Shown here in pieces: positions 45,047-56,525 of a stretch of DNA of 64,000 nucleotides. Position numbers and translations under genes: made by a program. Numbering within the stretch: the stretch's first letter is position 1; every line of letters starts with the position of its first letter. Source of the DNA: Dichetophora obliterata. Lineage: Eukaryota; Arthropoda; Insecta; Diptera; Sciomyzidae. The DNA lies in NCBI GenBank assembly GCA_963920525.1, contig OY986438.1, positions 178,724,388 through 178,788,387 on the forward strand, written 5' to 3'. The notes under the pieces were generated by a model that was given only the letters and a program-made list of their open reading frames with translations, searched no databases and had not been told where the DNA came from.

Positions 45047-45412
45047 TCACAAGAATGATGGTTTAAACCCGTCATTGGTGAGGCAAATTTGTCTTTTATC
45101 AAGATGACGCTGCGGCAGTGGATCGACTCCATAGAAAATGACAGAACTAGGGAAAAAATGCAAAATTTCATTTAATTTAATATCATCTGTAAAAGCTGTT
45201 CCATCTGCGATCCAAGATTCGATGCTCTCAATCACTGGGATAGAAGAAGCTGGTGGCTTTGTTGAGGATTCTTCAAAATAGAATTTTTCATCGGATTCTA
45301 TGTCGACCCATTCAGGTGAATCCTCATTTCTAACGCAAAGAAATTCACCTGGACTTTGACAGAGTACCCTTAAAGGCTGCACCCGAGCTGCACCAAGTTT
45401 TTGCGTAAATGT
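45047..45412 (-). CDS. Unknown acidic ORF, candidate gene fragment
   Basis: On the minus strand a frame is open from about 45412 (KTFTQKLGAARVQPLRVLCQ), with its first Met at 45382, through PEWVDIESDEKFYFEESSTK and IPVIESIESWIADGTAF to GVDPLPQRHLDKRQICLTND plus GFKPSFL and a stop at 45047. The composition is protein-like and acidic, unlike nearby chance frames. I do not recognise the family. It may be part of the unclassified transposon whose other protein relic lies at 46140-46870, but they are on opposite strands and the link is only proximity. Confidence 0.35.
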   Translation of the reverse strand, partial: TFTQKLGAARVQPLRVLCQSPGEFLCVRNEDSPEWVDIESDEKFYFEESSTKPPASSIPVIESIESWIADGTAFTDDIKLNEILHFFPSSVIFYGVDPLPQRHLDKRQICLTNDGFKPSFL

Positions 45413-46139
45413 TTTCTAAAAATTGATTTATTTAAATAGTATTTTTTATTCCGATTTATTGTAAACGATATAATACAAACTTATGGCAATTTATAGAAGT
45501 TTTAAAAACGAAATACAAGCCGCAGGTAGGACACGACCTTGAACCGATTTCTTCTTTCTGAGAAGGACAGTACATGTCATACGGTATCTCCTTTGATCAA
45601 GAACATTCAGGCCTTAACGTCAAAGCCTGTCGCAAAAGACCCAAATTTTTCAGACGTGTGCTGAGATGGTGAAGGAATACCAAAAGGTTCCTGTGTCGAG
45701 GAAAAAGATGGTGGAAGAAATCGTTGAAACAAAAGTTAACCATTAATTTAGATGATCAAAAATAAACATGTAAGGTTAAAAATTTTTGAAATGATTGTGT
45801 TATTAATTAGAGGTTTTTCGTGGATTTTTTAATTTTTGGTAACGTTACAATATCTAAACACCTTCCCCCCTACCGTTACTTATCGTAGTGCGTTTTAAAC
45901 CCTCCCCCCTAAATTGGTAACGTAGTTTATGGACGACCCCTAAAGAGTTTCAATCCTGAGAAAAAAAAATCAGATATGAATTATTCAGATACCTTTTATT
46001 AAGATCTTTTTAAATACATAGAAATCATAAAAATTGGTTCTTTAGTATCCAATTGTTAATTGAAATATTTCAACAGAGGCAAAGAAGTGCTTTACAAGTA
46101 ACGCTGTTCATCCTAAAGTGCTCTATGGACTAATATAAA
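45413..46139. other. Possible transposon terminus, otherwise nothing clear
   Basis: GTAACGTAGTTTATGGACGA followed by CCCCTAAAG at 45918-45946 resembles the GTCATCCATAAATTACGT-type ends of widespread invertebrate DNA transposons. No opposite end was found. A plus-strand frame near 45660-45745 (MVKEYQKVPVSRKKMVEEIV) looks protein-like but is too short to assign. Confidence 0.3.
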
Positions 46140-46870
46140 ATTTACCTGGATGAGGTAGGAATTTTATAGGATGTTGACAAGCAAGGACCTGGGACCACAA
46201 ACACTGAAAACATTGCCAGCAAATTTTTCTCTGATCAAGAAAAGTCAGCTCGTCTATAAAATGTTGATTGCTCATCTGGGAATATTTTTTGTTATATCTG
46301 TGGTCATAAAGAATAACGACTAAACTCAAAGTATCGTAATAAACGATATTTTAATTGCACGAACTACGACCTATTTTTTTGAAATGTATGAACCTATACA
46401 AACAAAATATATGCAGACATAAGTGATGATCAATTCTGGGCAAAAAATGGATATCTGCATATTTCAAAAAATTTACAATAAAGTAAACTTCATATCGCTT
46501 TTATACGATATTTTTAGTTTAGTCATTATTCCTTGTGACCACAGATATTACAAACTCATGCTTTTGGTAAAGAAATAAATGTGCCAGCTTAAGAAACCTA
46601 TTCTAAAAAACTGCTAAACTGTACGTGGATCTATATGGATAGTATTACATGCCAGCATCGATCCATAAAATTCTACTGCATGGATCAGAAATAATAAATT
46701 ACACAATTCTTCGAAATGGCAAACTGTCTGAAGAAGCAGGTGAGGCTTGAAATAATGAATTTTTCAGCCAAAGAAGGACACCCTCAAAACAAGTCGAGAA
46801 GCGTACAACGAAGATGTTTTAAAATATCTTCTGATAACACCAGTACCTGTTATGAACTTATTAAAAAAAA
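46140..46870 (+). pseudogene. Unclassified transposon-type protein, interrupted by a MITE
   Basis: Before the MITE the frame reads KDLGPQTLKTLPANFSLIKK and LVYKMLIAHLGIFFVI. After it come GKEINVPA, a stop, ETYSKKTAKLYVDLYG, a stop, and YYMPASIHKILLHGSEIINY, then RNGKLSEEAGEARNNEFFSA and later SRSVQRRCFK. The pattern W/YYMPxSxHKxLxHGxxI...LSEEAxEARxxDF occurs, as far as I remember, in many uncharacterised arthropod and cnidarian proteins that look transposon-borne. I do not know their biochemical role. Two stops and a 247-bp insertion kill this copy. Confidence 0.55.
46298..46544. mobile_element. 247-bp MITE with CTGTGGTCA ends (copy 2)
   Basis: Same length as copy 1 at 2641-2887 and in opposite orientation. 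It begins CTGTGGTCATAAAGAATAAC and ends ATTCCTTGTGACCACAG. ATAT flanks both sides as a putative 4-bp duplication. Removing the insert and one ATAT rejoins the surrounding reading frame. Confidence 0.8.
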
Positions 46871-49800
46871 TTAAAAAATTTCATAAGTATTTACTTTATA
46901 AGGTTTATGAACTGCTCGTTGCAGATGTTGAAGAGATGCCATTAAAGTTGATTCAAATATAAAAATAAACTTAAAACAGAAAAACAAATATTACAAAAAA
47001 TTAATATAGAAAAAAAAATAAAAAAGATTGGTAATGCTTGAGCAGCCTCCTCGTGGCAGACCTTGGGTAAAAGGCTTCTGCTAGCTTCTCCTTTCCTTAT
47101 TTATTTCTTTTTTTATGTATTAAAATAAAACTTAGAAATAAATGTTTATGTGTCATATGTGTCTGAGTCTTTGTATAAGATTTCTTGGAAGTCACTCGTA
47201 ATGCTCGCTGTATTATTTGTAATATCTTTGTTCTGGATTCCAGCCAAAAATGTAAATTAATAAGGTTTCATATAAAATCAAAAAATTAGATCATTGCAAA
47301 ACAGTCTGGAAGTGAAGATTTGCTATTTTGTTCCGAAATTTTAAGTTCGGATGTATATCGTGAGGGTACTTATCAATTTTTGATAGCTCGTTAACACATT
47401 TTTATATTTTTAAAATCAAATTTGTTGAATCTTTCAAACTGTACCAAAATATTTATCCTATGTAGTTGGATTAAAATTCAGTTAGACTTTCCAGCTAAAG
47501 GTAAGGAACAAAATTTTTGAACACCCTGTAACTAAAACAAAGTGAAATTAAATACTTTTTTGACTTCAAATTCGAGTTTAATAGCTCCAAAATACTATCA
47601 ACATAAACATTTTGTTATACACTCGGTTATGCGCTCGTTCTCACAGACCAGTAAGTAAGCATTGTCGGGTTAAACAGCTTTATGCATAAAACTAGCTATC
47701 AATGCAGTTTAGCTTAAATTTTGTTAAGCAAAACCGCCTGCAACAACATCTGCAGCAACGCAAACAATGTAACAAATATTTAATCGTGTGACGTAAGCGG
47801 CTTAAGCGGCGTAGTTTTTCAACAACTAACCTAATCCTAGCGATTTATTTTTTTTTTATACTACCTGATTATCATCTTTTTTATTTTTTTTTTTTTAGTT
47901 ATATGCACATATTTTTGAATGTACGCAAGCAAACAAATAGTTTTGCCGCAGCTATTTCTATTTGTTATGCATGCAATTTTGCACTCGTATGCATAGTTTG
48001 CAGCAATACTGGTAACAAATTGAAAATTTTTCGTGTATATCTTAAAAACTTCAGAGAAGTAATAGCAAAAATATGTAAATGATATACGTCGAGCGCTGCA
48101 CATGTCTGAAGGTTCTGACAAAAGTATTTAACTTTTGCATGTTTAATTGACAGAAAGTAGTTAGAAATTTTGATAAAAAATATTTTAATGTTTTGGTGTA
48201 AATTGGTATAAAAACAAATTTAGTCATTTTCATCTAATTATTACACAATATTTGTAAGAAATTATTTCAAAAGATACACAGAAATGCTTTAATATATAAT
48301 ATTTTTTCCAGCGTTATTGTTTTTTTTCACAGCATGAAATGACCACGATTTGTTTTCATTTGTTGTCTGCAGCTCGCAGACATTGCAAACAATTCTTAAA
48401 ATAATCCGGCTACACCTTCGTGCTGTTCTTATTTATCGTGTTTGCTGAAGAAAAAGCAACAAATTTGTAATAAATCTTAAATTTAATTATGCGCTCCATT
48501 AAATACAAACATCGAACGTGAGTATTTCTCTCATTGCACACACAAATATAAAAAAAAACGCAAGCACTAGCTTACAAGCAAAGAAGTGCAAGAAATGATG
48601 GAAAAAAAAGAAATTCAATGATATAAAATATATATCAGCAAACGCATAAAATTCGTTTACTAAAAAGTTAATATATCAGCTTTTGCTACCTTAAGGTAAA
48701 ACGTGACAAGGATATTGCAGAATTTTAGCAAACAAATAGTATAGAATTATGCAACATTAAAACAAATGCCAGGCGTATGAGTTACATTAATTAAATAGTA
48801 CAACTAAAAATGTTGGACAAAAATAAACACAAATACAAGTTATTTAACTTTGAAGCATTATATAAAAAAGTAACTGCCAATCAACTAACTTATATTTAAT
48901 TTTGAATTTTAATAAACTTTTTAAGTAAGACGACATCGTCATGTTCAATTACAATATGCGGTAAATGGAAAAAATCGATTTAGTGGCATATCGATCACAA
49001 AAATGGTGGCAAATGTCAACGAAATATAAGACTTAAGTCAACTTTTATAGTTCAATTGTTATTAATTTTGACAGTAGCAACATTAGATTAATTAGCTCTT
49101 TTGTTTGTTACTATTTCGCTGTCGTGTAACATATAAAACTTGAGTTCTTGTTTAGGAAAACTCGTTACTAAGGTTTTATTGTAGCTTTTAAAGTACAATA
49201 CTTTAAATTTTTACTCTTATTAACATTAAAGAAATCAATCAGTATGCGATTTGAAATATTTGTGCCCTAAATTTTTTTTTTGTATTCAAAAATTTCGTCT
49301 ATGAAAAAGAAAGATGAAAAAGTTTAATTTTGTTTTACGTTTGAGTTTTTGTTTGTTTAAGTAGTTTCAATGCATAAAATGTCACACATTATTGTGAATT
49401 GATTTTAATTTTAAGTTTAACACGAATTCAAATATATAAAGTTATCAAAATTAGAATAAGTTTAGAGTTTAATTTTTCCTAATCGGTCAACAATTACTAG
49501 AGAAATAGTGACATGAGTAGTTTCCAGAAATTCGTTGTTGTTAAGATCCAATTTAACAAGCCCATAATTTTTTGCCTACCTTCCGTTTTTTGACGTTTCA
49601 ACAAAGTAAGGGCATGGTTCTTTTCACTTTCTTTATTCTTTCCTGCACATTTAAGAATTATGGAAAACAACAAATCCACAGCTAAATTGTGGAAAATGCG
49701 AAATTAATGGACAGGAACAACTAAGAGCTGGAAATGCTTGCCGAGGTTAAGGCATAACACTAGCCTCGGTTAAAAGCAATTCAAATTGTCTTTCACAGTT

Positions 49801-50535
49801 GTTTCGCTTAATCAATAATTCACGTATGGTTCCAATCAATTCCTATAAATAATCTATCCTTTCCTTTCAGGTCAAAGACCAAACCTTGTTTGTATAAGGC
49901 GCATGCCTTAGTTCTTTGATCATTAAAAAAAAAAGAAATAAATTAAGAGGCGAGAAATAATTACCAAAATTGATTTTATAATTGTTTTCTTTACGAATAA
50001 TTTTTGAAAGTAGAATTTCAATTTCATAGCAAAAGCCTAACCTTGAGCATGATTATACTGTACCTTTATCTTGATAAATTTCAAAATCGTATACACTCAC
50101 GGTCAAAAAAAAAGCCGACTTAATAATTTAATTGCAAATACTATTTTTCTTGAATAATAACACAGTATAATGGAATCGACCAAAAAGAAGCACAACCAAA
50201 CTTTAGAGGAATATATTGAGAGTCTTTCGCATTTAATTTGACTTCTCAATGTCGTCATAATTTTTTTAAATTTATGTTTAAATTTTAAGTGTTAGAATTT
50301 TGTTGTGGCGACATTCGTTCAGTTTTTGCAGCCATTTGCCTTGTTGAAAATGAAAAACAAAATCCTTATCTTTTGGGTAGAATTCTGCAAGGAATAAGAC
50401 TTTGATAAAGATTTATCGAAATGGGTGCCTTTTGTATGATATCAATCATATATTTACATAGGAACTACTTTTTGACAAAAAGAAAAATAACAATAAAATT
50501 GACTCCATTTATTGAATTATTGACCGATTTAAATT
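46871..50535. other. No recognisable gene; one possible LINE tail
   Basis: Mostly AT-rich unique sequence. At 49855-49945 AAGGCGCATGCCTTAGTTCT, then ATCATT and an A10 run, look like the 3' end of a LINE or SINE, but no coding part precedes it. The open frames here (for example 47861-48121 and 49497-49679, both minus) show no family features. Confidence 0.4.
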
Positions 50536-50646
50536 TTCTCAAGTTTAGGTTAGGTTAGGTTAGGTAATGGTGGCTGAGCCGAAAGACGACTCGTACACTT
50601 AGACCAGTGCAGGCCCGTTGTGATACCACATGATCTCTTTAAAAAC

Positions 50647-52011
50647 CTAATAGATATTTCCCTCCTCAAACCAGTTCGAGCGGATAAAGAATTTAAGTAT
50701 ATGCTTGATTTCCAGGCATGAGACTTCGGCAAGTCCATTTAAAAAGGGAAGGTCCAGAGTTGCCATTCTCCTTTTAGCTAGAGCCGGACATTCGCAGAGG
50801 AGGTACTGAACGTTTTCTACCTCCTCCTCACATCTGCAGCTTCTGCAGAAATCGTTTGATGCAACTCCCAACCGAAGGGCATGCGCTCCGATCAGGCAGT
50901 GACCCGTTAGGATTCCTACTATTTTTGACAGGTTTACCCTGCTTAACTCAAGCAGTGAGTTGGTGCCTTTTAAGTCGTAGGTAGGCCATGTTAGCTTAGT
51001 TATCCTACATGTATCAAGGCGTTCCCAGCGTTCTTGTGCAAGACCTAAGGATCTGTTCTTGCACTGGAGTTTATAGGAGGAAATGGGTATACCAATAAAG
51101 TCCTCATTTAAGAGGGTATAAGAGGTCGTACCCTTCCTTGCCAATTCGTCGGCCAAATTGTTGCCCTCGATATCCCTGTGTCCGGGTACCCATATGAGGT
51201 GAATCCTGAGTAGCCTTGCCATCTCGTTAAGAGATTTGCGGTACTCAGTGAGAGTTTTAGAGTTGTCAATATTTGAGTTCAGTGCTTTCAGTGCAGCTTG
51301 GCTATCTGAAAAGATGGAGATACTTTTTCCTTCAAGGTCTTTTCGACCTAGAATCCTAGTGGTTTCGTGAAAAGCTATCATTTCCGCTTGGTAGACACTA
51401 CAATAGTTAGGAAGTCTAAAGGACGCTTCGATTTCGAGATCCTGGGAGTAGATACCTCCCCCTACTTGTTCTCTAAGTTTGGATCCATCTGTGAAGATTT
51501 TTATGGCGGAGGTTTTAAGGGGGATTTTGTTTGCCCAGTCTAGCCATGAAGGGATGAAAACTGCATAATTCTTTTCAAGATTTAAGCACAGCACACAGTA
51601 GTCTGTTTTGTCGGGTGCAGACGAGTTCAGAACAATTCTGTGGTCAAAAGCACTAAGCGCTTAAGTCAAAAATTGCTGTTTCGAGTAATCTCGTGTTAAA
51701 GTTTTCAATCGCCATATGAATTGTATGAAAGAGTCTTTTATTTTTGTGTCATAACTTTGGCTAGGGTCATGCTAGAAGCTCCAGATTTTGTGTGCTTATA
51801 AAGCTATATGCTTGAAACACATCTACATCAATAACTCAGTTTTGTCTTAAGTCGACTTAAGCGCTTAGTGCTTTTGACCACAGAATTGTGTGGCCGCAGT
51901 TGTTACCTATCCAATTACCAAATTCTCTAAGTCTCAGGGCTGCTGTGTTGGCACATTCCCTGGCAAAGATATCGAGAGGAGGAAGGTGAAGCATGGCATT
52001 GAGGGCGCTAG
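50647..52011 (-). pseudogene. LINE E ORF2 C-terminal part: linker and RNase H, MITE-interrupted
   Basis: Upstream of the MITE the frame reads LRTSALNAMLHLPPLDIFAR and ALRLREFGNWIG, the connection domain after the RT. Past the MITE it continues from CVLCLNLEKNYAVFIPSWLD as a 315-codon open frame. This contains RNase H: IFTDGSKL (first Asp), YQAEMIAF (Glu), IFSDSQAALKAL (Asp) and WVPGHRDIEGNNLADELARK (His/Asp region). A C-terminal zinc-knuckle-like segment, GILTGHCLIGAHALRLGV then CRSCRCEEEVENVQYLLCEC, ends at 50647. All four RNase H acidic residues appear present, so the domain decayed little. The protein as a whole is truncated and split. Confidence 0.85.
51638..51883. mobile_element. 246-bp MITE with CTGTGGTCA ends (copy 3), inside LINE E
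   Basis: Ends CTGTGGTCAAAAGCACTAAG and CTTAGTGCTTTTGACCACAG are perfect inverted copies, extended by GCGCTTAAGT. AATT flanks both sides (51634-51637 and 51884-51887). The first nine bases equal those of the other two MITEs, but the interior is different, so it is a second subfamily. Confidence 0.85.
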
Positions 52012-52023
52012 TTCTTAAGTTTA

Positions 52024-53371
52024 ATATACTGGTATTTTTACGTGGAATTAATATTCGTGAAAAACAAATGTCATTAACGAAATATTAATTTATCAAAATT
52101 TATAGATATAACTTTTTTTTAAGTTAAAGAAAAGTACAAAAATTTTCTTTACTGCACGCTTCATTTTGTATTTTATTGAATTTGGTTTTACACAACCTTA
52201 TTATATGCAAGATTCTACGGACGAGAAATAGATTTATTTTTCATTTCCAACATAGCAAATGGCTGTAAAATTCAGTAAATATCGGCACAACAAAATTTGA
52301 ACACATCAAGTTTAAAAACAAATTCAGAGGTCAAATCAGGTGCGATGGGCTCTCAACATTTTTTGAATGGAACCTTCACCAAAAACTCTTGAACTGCATA
52401 AGAATTTTTTTTTTAAATAGTGTGTCTCTTATGAGATAAATTAAGCCCTAAGCGTAACTTAAGTTTCAGTTTGTGTTAAGTATCTTGGTTTTCCATATTC
52501 AATTTTTATTGAATATATAAATTTATTATTTTTATTGGTAATTTCCAAAGGTGTAATTAGTAATGTAAAAAGTGCTTGTATAACAAATAACCTCATTTAA
52601 TACTTAATGATAAAAAAATTTTAAATTGTAAAAAATATCACTTTGAAAAAAAATTTAATTTGTTCATTAAATTTCTTTACTACATGCAATAACTTATTAA
52701 TGGGCTTCTGAGTATAGGTTAGTAAAATTCATATTGGGGACGTTGGCTGTGCGAAAATGCTAAAAAATGGGTACAAATTTTAAAAAATTTATGGTTTTTT
52801 TTTTACGTTTTTGATAAAAAACTTTAAAGAAATCAAGTTTTTGCTATAAAATACACAATATTTTTTTTACTAGTCAACTAAACATACTGATAAGCTAGTA
52901 AATAGGCTGTTATAACCAACAAATTTTTTGAATAGATTTAATTTCACCCACTTTTTAATGACATATTTATTGAAATAATATTTGCTCAAAATTTGGAGCC
53001 CAACTTTCAACTTTTTAATTTAGGTATTCAACTAGTGTCAGTAATATAAGGAAGCTTAGTGAACAAAAGGCTAAAGATCTAGATTTTAAAGCCAAGGATT
53101 AAATGACAATCGCTGAATTACTCAAAAAATACAGAAACAGTCTTCAGAAAGCGAATTAGCAGCCAAACGAAGTTAACTTTAAAAATAAAAGGTATAAAAG
53201 AAATCTACTTGCTGCAACTAGTGGAATGAGATCTAATGTGATTCTTCACTGAATTCAAATTGCTAGAAAAATTATGAAAAATTTAATACTTGTTGTGGTG
53301 GTCAGAACTTTTAGCGAAGCTTATTGAGTCTTTCCCAAGCATAATGAGTTACATAAGATTGAAACATGACT
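52024..53371. other. No recognisable gene
   Basis: AT-rich unique sequence. Short frames only. Confidence 0.45.
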
Positions 53372-53880
53372 TTTATTTATTTATTCATATATATATCTAC
53401 TAGGCCTAGTCCTGACAGATATCTCTTAACCTAATTCCTTAAATAATATACGCAGGCATATTTTCCCACGAAAATAATAGTCTTAGAGTGAATCTCGTAA
53501 AACTTTTTTAATTTTCTCGATCCGATTTAAGTCACATTCATAGCAAGAATCCCAGATTATGTTCGCGTATTCGAGAATAGATCTTACCAGACTCACGAAA
53601 ATTGGTTTTAATGTGAAAAGGTCCAAAAATTCTTTAGAGTTTCGCTTTAGAAAACCGAGTTGTGAGTTAGCTCTTGATATGGCATATTTTCTGTGGACCC
53701 GAATGATAATTTGATAATTTAGTAAGTTAATACCCAAGTCTTTAATGGATTTGACGCGTGTGAAAGTAATATTGGACTTATAAAAATAATTGTTATATAT
53801 GGATAAATGTTTGCGAGAATATGTTAAGATATGATATTTAGAAAAGTTTACATTTGGTTCTGAAAATAGCCACCTTGCAG
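53372..53880 (-). pseudogene. LINE F fragment: RT thumb and C-terminus with A-rich tail
   Basis: On the minus strand: NVNFSKYHILTYSRKH, RVKSIKDLGINLL (the thumb KDLGI block), SRANSQLGFLKRNSKEF and FVSLVRSILEYANIIWD, a typical jockey-type C-terminal RT region, ending near 53483 with a frame loss. AATAAATAAATAAAAG lies at the 3' end (53372-53388). Only about 140 codons remain; the palm and endonuclease are missing. The 5' truncation is near 53880. Confidence 0.75.
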
Positions 53881-54117
53881 TTAGAACACTAGCTTCTGGC
53901 GAAGCAAAAAACTCGTTTCATTTCTATGGTGCATTTCGACAAACTATCGAACACCAATGAATATTATATAAATAAATAAAGAAGCAACTAGAACAGATGG
54001 CAACCTTGATAGAGTTGATGGCGGTGATCTATAAATAGCCTATTGCTTTGAAATGTCATATGATTAGCAGCCATACAATTCAAAATAATGAATTCCAAAA
54101 ACTGCGCACTCACATAC

Positions 54118-54304
54118 TATTATATATCAATTAGGCAATGAAACACCGTGGTAGTTGGCTTAAGACTGATTTATTAAAATAGAACTTACAACTAGAAAGA
54201 ATACATTATCGTCTGAGAGTAATAATAACAGTACCTAACGAAAGAGTATAACTTAACATAATTACAATTAGAGATATCAACATAATTTAACTGCATACAT
54301 ATCA
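54118..54304 (-). repeat. Gypsy 3' LTR
   Basis: 187 bp, same as the 5' LTR except A instead of G near 54198 (AACTAGAAAG versus AACTAGGAAG). Confidence 0.95.
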
Positions 54305-54411
54305 CTTCTCCCAACTTAGAATAGAACTACATAGTTTTGCAAATAACATACTTTATAACATATAACAAATGAAATATTTAAATATATTAAAACAATTAAT
54401 ATTTAACAACT

Positions 54412-55008
54412 CTATATTAGACTAGGTTTTTTTTCATTATTTAATTTCCGTCTTAAACGTTCTGAACGCCTAGGGATTTGATCATCTAAATCGGATTCAT
54501 ACCGTCTACGCTTAATTGTATTCTCTTTTAAATTAGGTTTGATATTAATAAAAACATCTGTTGGCTCATTGAAACCTAATTGGCAATTAATTTTAGCTTT
54601 CCTTAGTTGTGATATATGGACATTTCTAAAATTATCATTTACTTTTATTCGGTACATTACATTTCCCAATTTACCTTCAATAATTCCATGTACCCATTTA
54701 TATGAAAACTGAGTTTTCAGTTTATATAATATCCTATCCCCCTTTTTAAAAAATGTTTTAACGAGATTTTCTTTTTTATAACAACTATCATCTTTTATCC
54801 TTTCAAAATTGGGGCTGTCTCGAACTGTAGGATTTATATTATCTAAAAGTGTTCTAGGCCTATATTTAAATAACAAATCATTAGGAGCTAATGACTTAAC
54901 TAAACTTGGTGTTGACCTATATTTAAATAAAAATCTCTGAAGCAAAAGGTTTATCGGCAAAGTTTTGTTTCTGGAATCCATTAGCATCTTTTTTAACCCC
55001 GTCTTCAC
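54412..55008 (-). pseudogene. Gypsy integrase C-terminal region after a nonsense codon
   Basis: This is the same frame as the upstream integrase, separated only by TAA at 55012-55014. It opens with KTGLKKMLMDSRNKTL and FKYRSTPSLVKSLAPNDLL, the end of the integrase core, then a GPY/F-like strand (FFKKGDRILYKLK, WVHGIIEGKLGNVMYRIK, NVHISQLRKA). A basic tail (RRRYESD, RRSERLRRKLNNEKK) ends at the stop at 54412. This tail usually contacts DNA or chromatin. Its original translation depended on the frame now interrupted by the stop. Confidence 0.9.
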
Positions 55009-55011
55009 AGT

Positions 55012-56190
55012 TTACACATCTCTCTCAGCTGCACCATTTGATTTAGGATGATAAGGTGGACTATTTAGACAACCAATAGAGTTGGAATTACAAAAATCTT
55101 TAAACTCAGCAGAACTTAATGGTGGGCCGTTATCTGAAACTATTGTGTTAGGAAGTCCAAAATATGCGATTATATTTAGCAGTTCATTTACAAGTGAACT
55201 AATGTTAGTACTGGACATTATTTTTACGTCAATCCATTGACTATACGTATCATTTACTATAAGAAAATGATGGTTGTTGAAATAAAAGAAATCCAAATGT
55301 ATACGCTCGAAAAATTTCTGTGCATTAGGCCATGGGTGGTGATAGTTCGATATGGGCTTTTTATGAGAATATTCACAAGCTTCACATGTTGAAATGAAGT
55401 CTTGGATATCTCTATCCATCCCAGGCCACCAAAAATAACTTCTGGCTAACATTTTTGTTCGCACAATACCAATATGCGTGTCATGTAAGTTTTCGAGAAC
55501 CCGTTCATGCAGTTTTTCCGGTACAATTACTCTTTCACCCATGTAAATACAACCATTATCTTCCATAAGATCCATTTTCCTATCAAAGTAAGGTTTAAGA
55601 AAGTGAGAAACTGTTTGTGGCCAGCCTTCCCGCATCATTTCTTTAACATTTCGAAGTTTCCAATCTTTTTGGGTTTCCTCCCTAATATCCTTAATATCAA
55701 TCTTTTCAAAATCAAAGCTTTGAATAAAGTGAACACTCTCATCTTCACACCCTGTATTTTGTTGAAGTGGAAGCCGTGATAATGCATCCGCGTTAGTCAT
55801 TTTTGAAGCTTTTTTATAAATAATTTTATATTGATACATGCTTAACAAAACTGCCCACCGACATAGCCTACCAGCAGCCAAAGTTGGGTTCTGTTTATTC
55901 GGATTAAATATTTCGCGCAATGGTTGGTGATCAGAATATATTGTGAATTCTTTTCCATAAATATATTTATGGAACTTTTTCACTCCAAAAATTATAGCTA
56001 ATGCCTCTCTATGTAGTTGCGAATAGTTTTGCTCAGCGGAGCTTAGTGTGCTTGATGCAAATAAAACAGGGCGCTCAATTCCATCATACACTTGGGACAA
56101 AATACTCGCAACACCATATGGGCTCGCATCACAGTGCAAAATAATTTCCCTTTCTGGATCATAATGCGCTAAAATCTTACTTTCCACCAA
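55012..56190 (-). pseudogene. Gypsy RNase H and integrase core
   Basis: A 392-codon open frame. RNase H occupies about residues 12-135 (IILHCDASPYGVASIL, YSQLHREALAIIFGVKKF, IYSDHQPL). The integrase zinc-binding domain follows near residues 205-250 (LHDTHIGIVRTKMLARSYFW and CEACEYSH). The catalytic core has IHLDFFYF, TIVSDNGPPL and SNGAAER, a DD35E spacing with all three acidic residues present. It stops immediately after the catalytic Glu at a TAA, and the frame resumes beyond. The start given is an internal Met after a frameshift in the A-run at 56249-56258, not a native start. Confidence 0.95.
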
Positions 56191-56525
56191 TAATATCTTG
56201 CTTCTTTGAAACGCTTCTTCGCACGTATTAGACCATTGAAAATATGCGTTTTTTTTTTCGTTAAATCATATAAGCTTCTTATTTCAGCTGATAAATTAGG
56301 AATAAAACGTGAATAATAATTTAGTAGTCCAAGATATGACTTAAGTTGCATTATATTTGTTGGAGATGGTGCTTCCATAATTGCAGATATTTTCTTTTTG
56401 CTTGGTTTAATACCGTCTTTAGAAATAATATGACCTAAGTACTCTATACTGGTCTTAAAAAATTCACACTTCTCCTTATTAACCCGGACCTTGTGCTTTT
56501 CTAATCTTTCTAGAACTCGTAACAA
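56169..56525 (-). pseudogene. Gypsy RT thumb and connection, between two frame breaks
   Basis: The frame contains LERLEKHKVRVNKEKCEFFK, YLGHIISKDGIKPS and LKSYLGLLNYYSRFIPNLS, the standard end of a gypsy RT. After KKKTHIF the residues no longer match the family, because a 10-base T run on the plus strand (56249-56258) has changed length. The RNase H frame takes over downstream. Confidence 0.9.

Larger units (their letters stand above)
50546..52011 (-). mobile_element. LINE E copy 1: RNase H end, (CCTAA)n tail, target duplication
   Basis: On the minus strand it runs from a 5' truncation at 52011 to a tail of four CCTAA units at 50546-50567. TTCTTAAGTTTA (52012-52023) and TTCTCAAGTTTA (50536-50547) flank it, a 12-bp target duplication with one difference that overlaps the tail by two bases. 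A 246-bp MITE sits inside. The RNase H domain places it in the I/jockey/R1/LOA group of LINEs. Confidence 0.85.

Noticed and set aside
50546..50567. TTAGG repeats as a telomere or internal telomeric block
   Set aside because: Only about four units, and they form the 3' tail of a LINE flanked by a target duplication; the same is true at 60324-60343.
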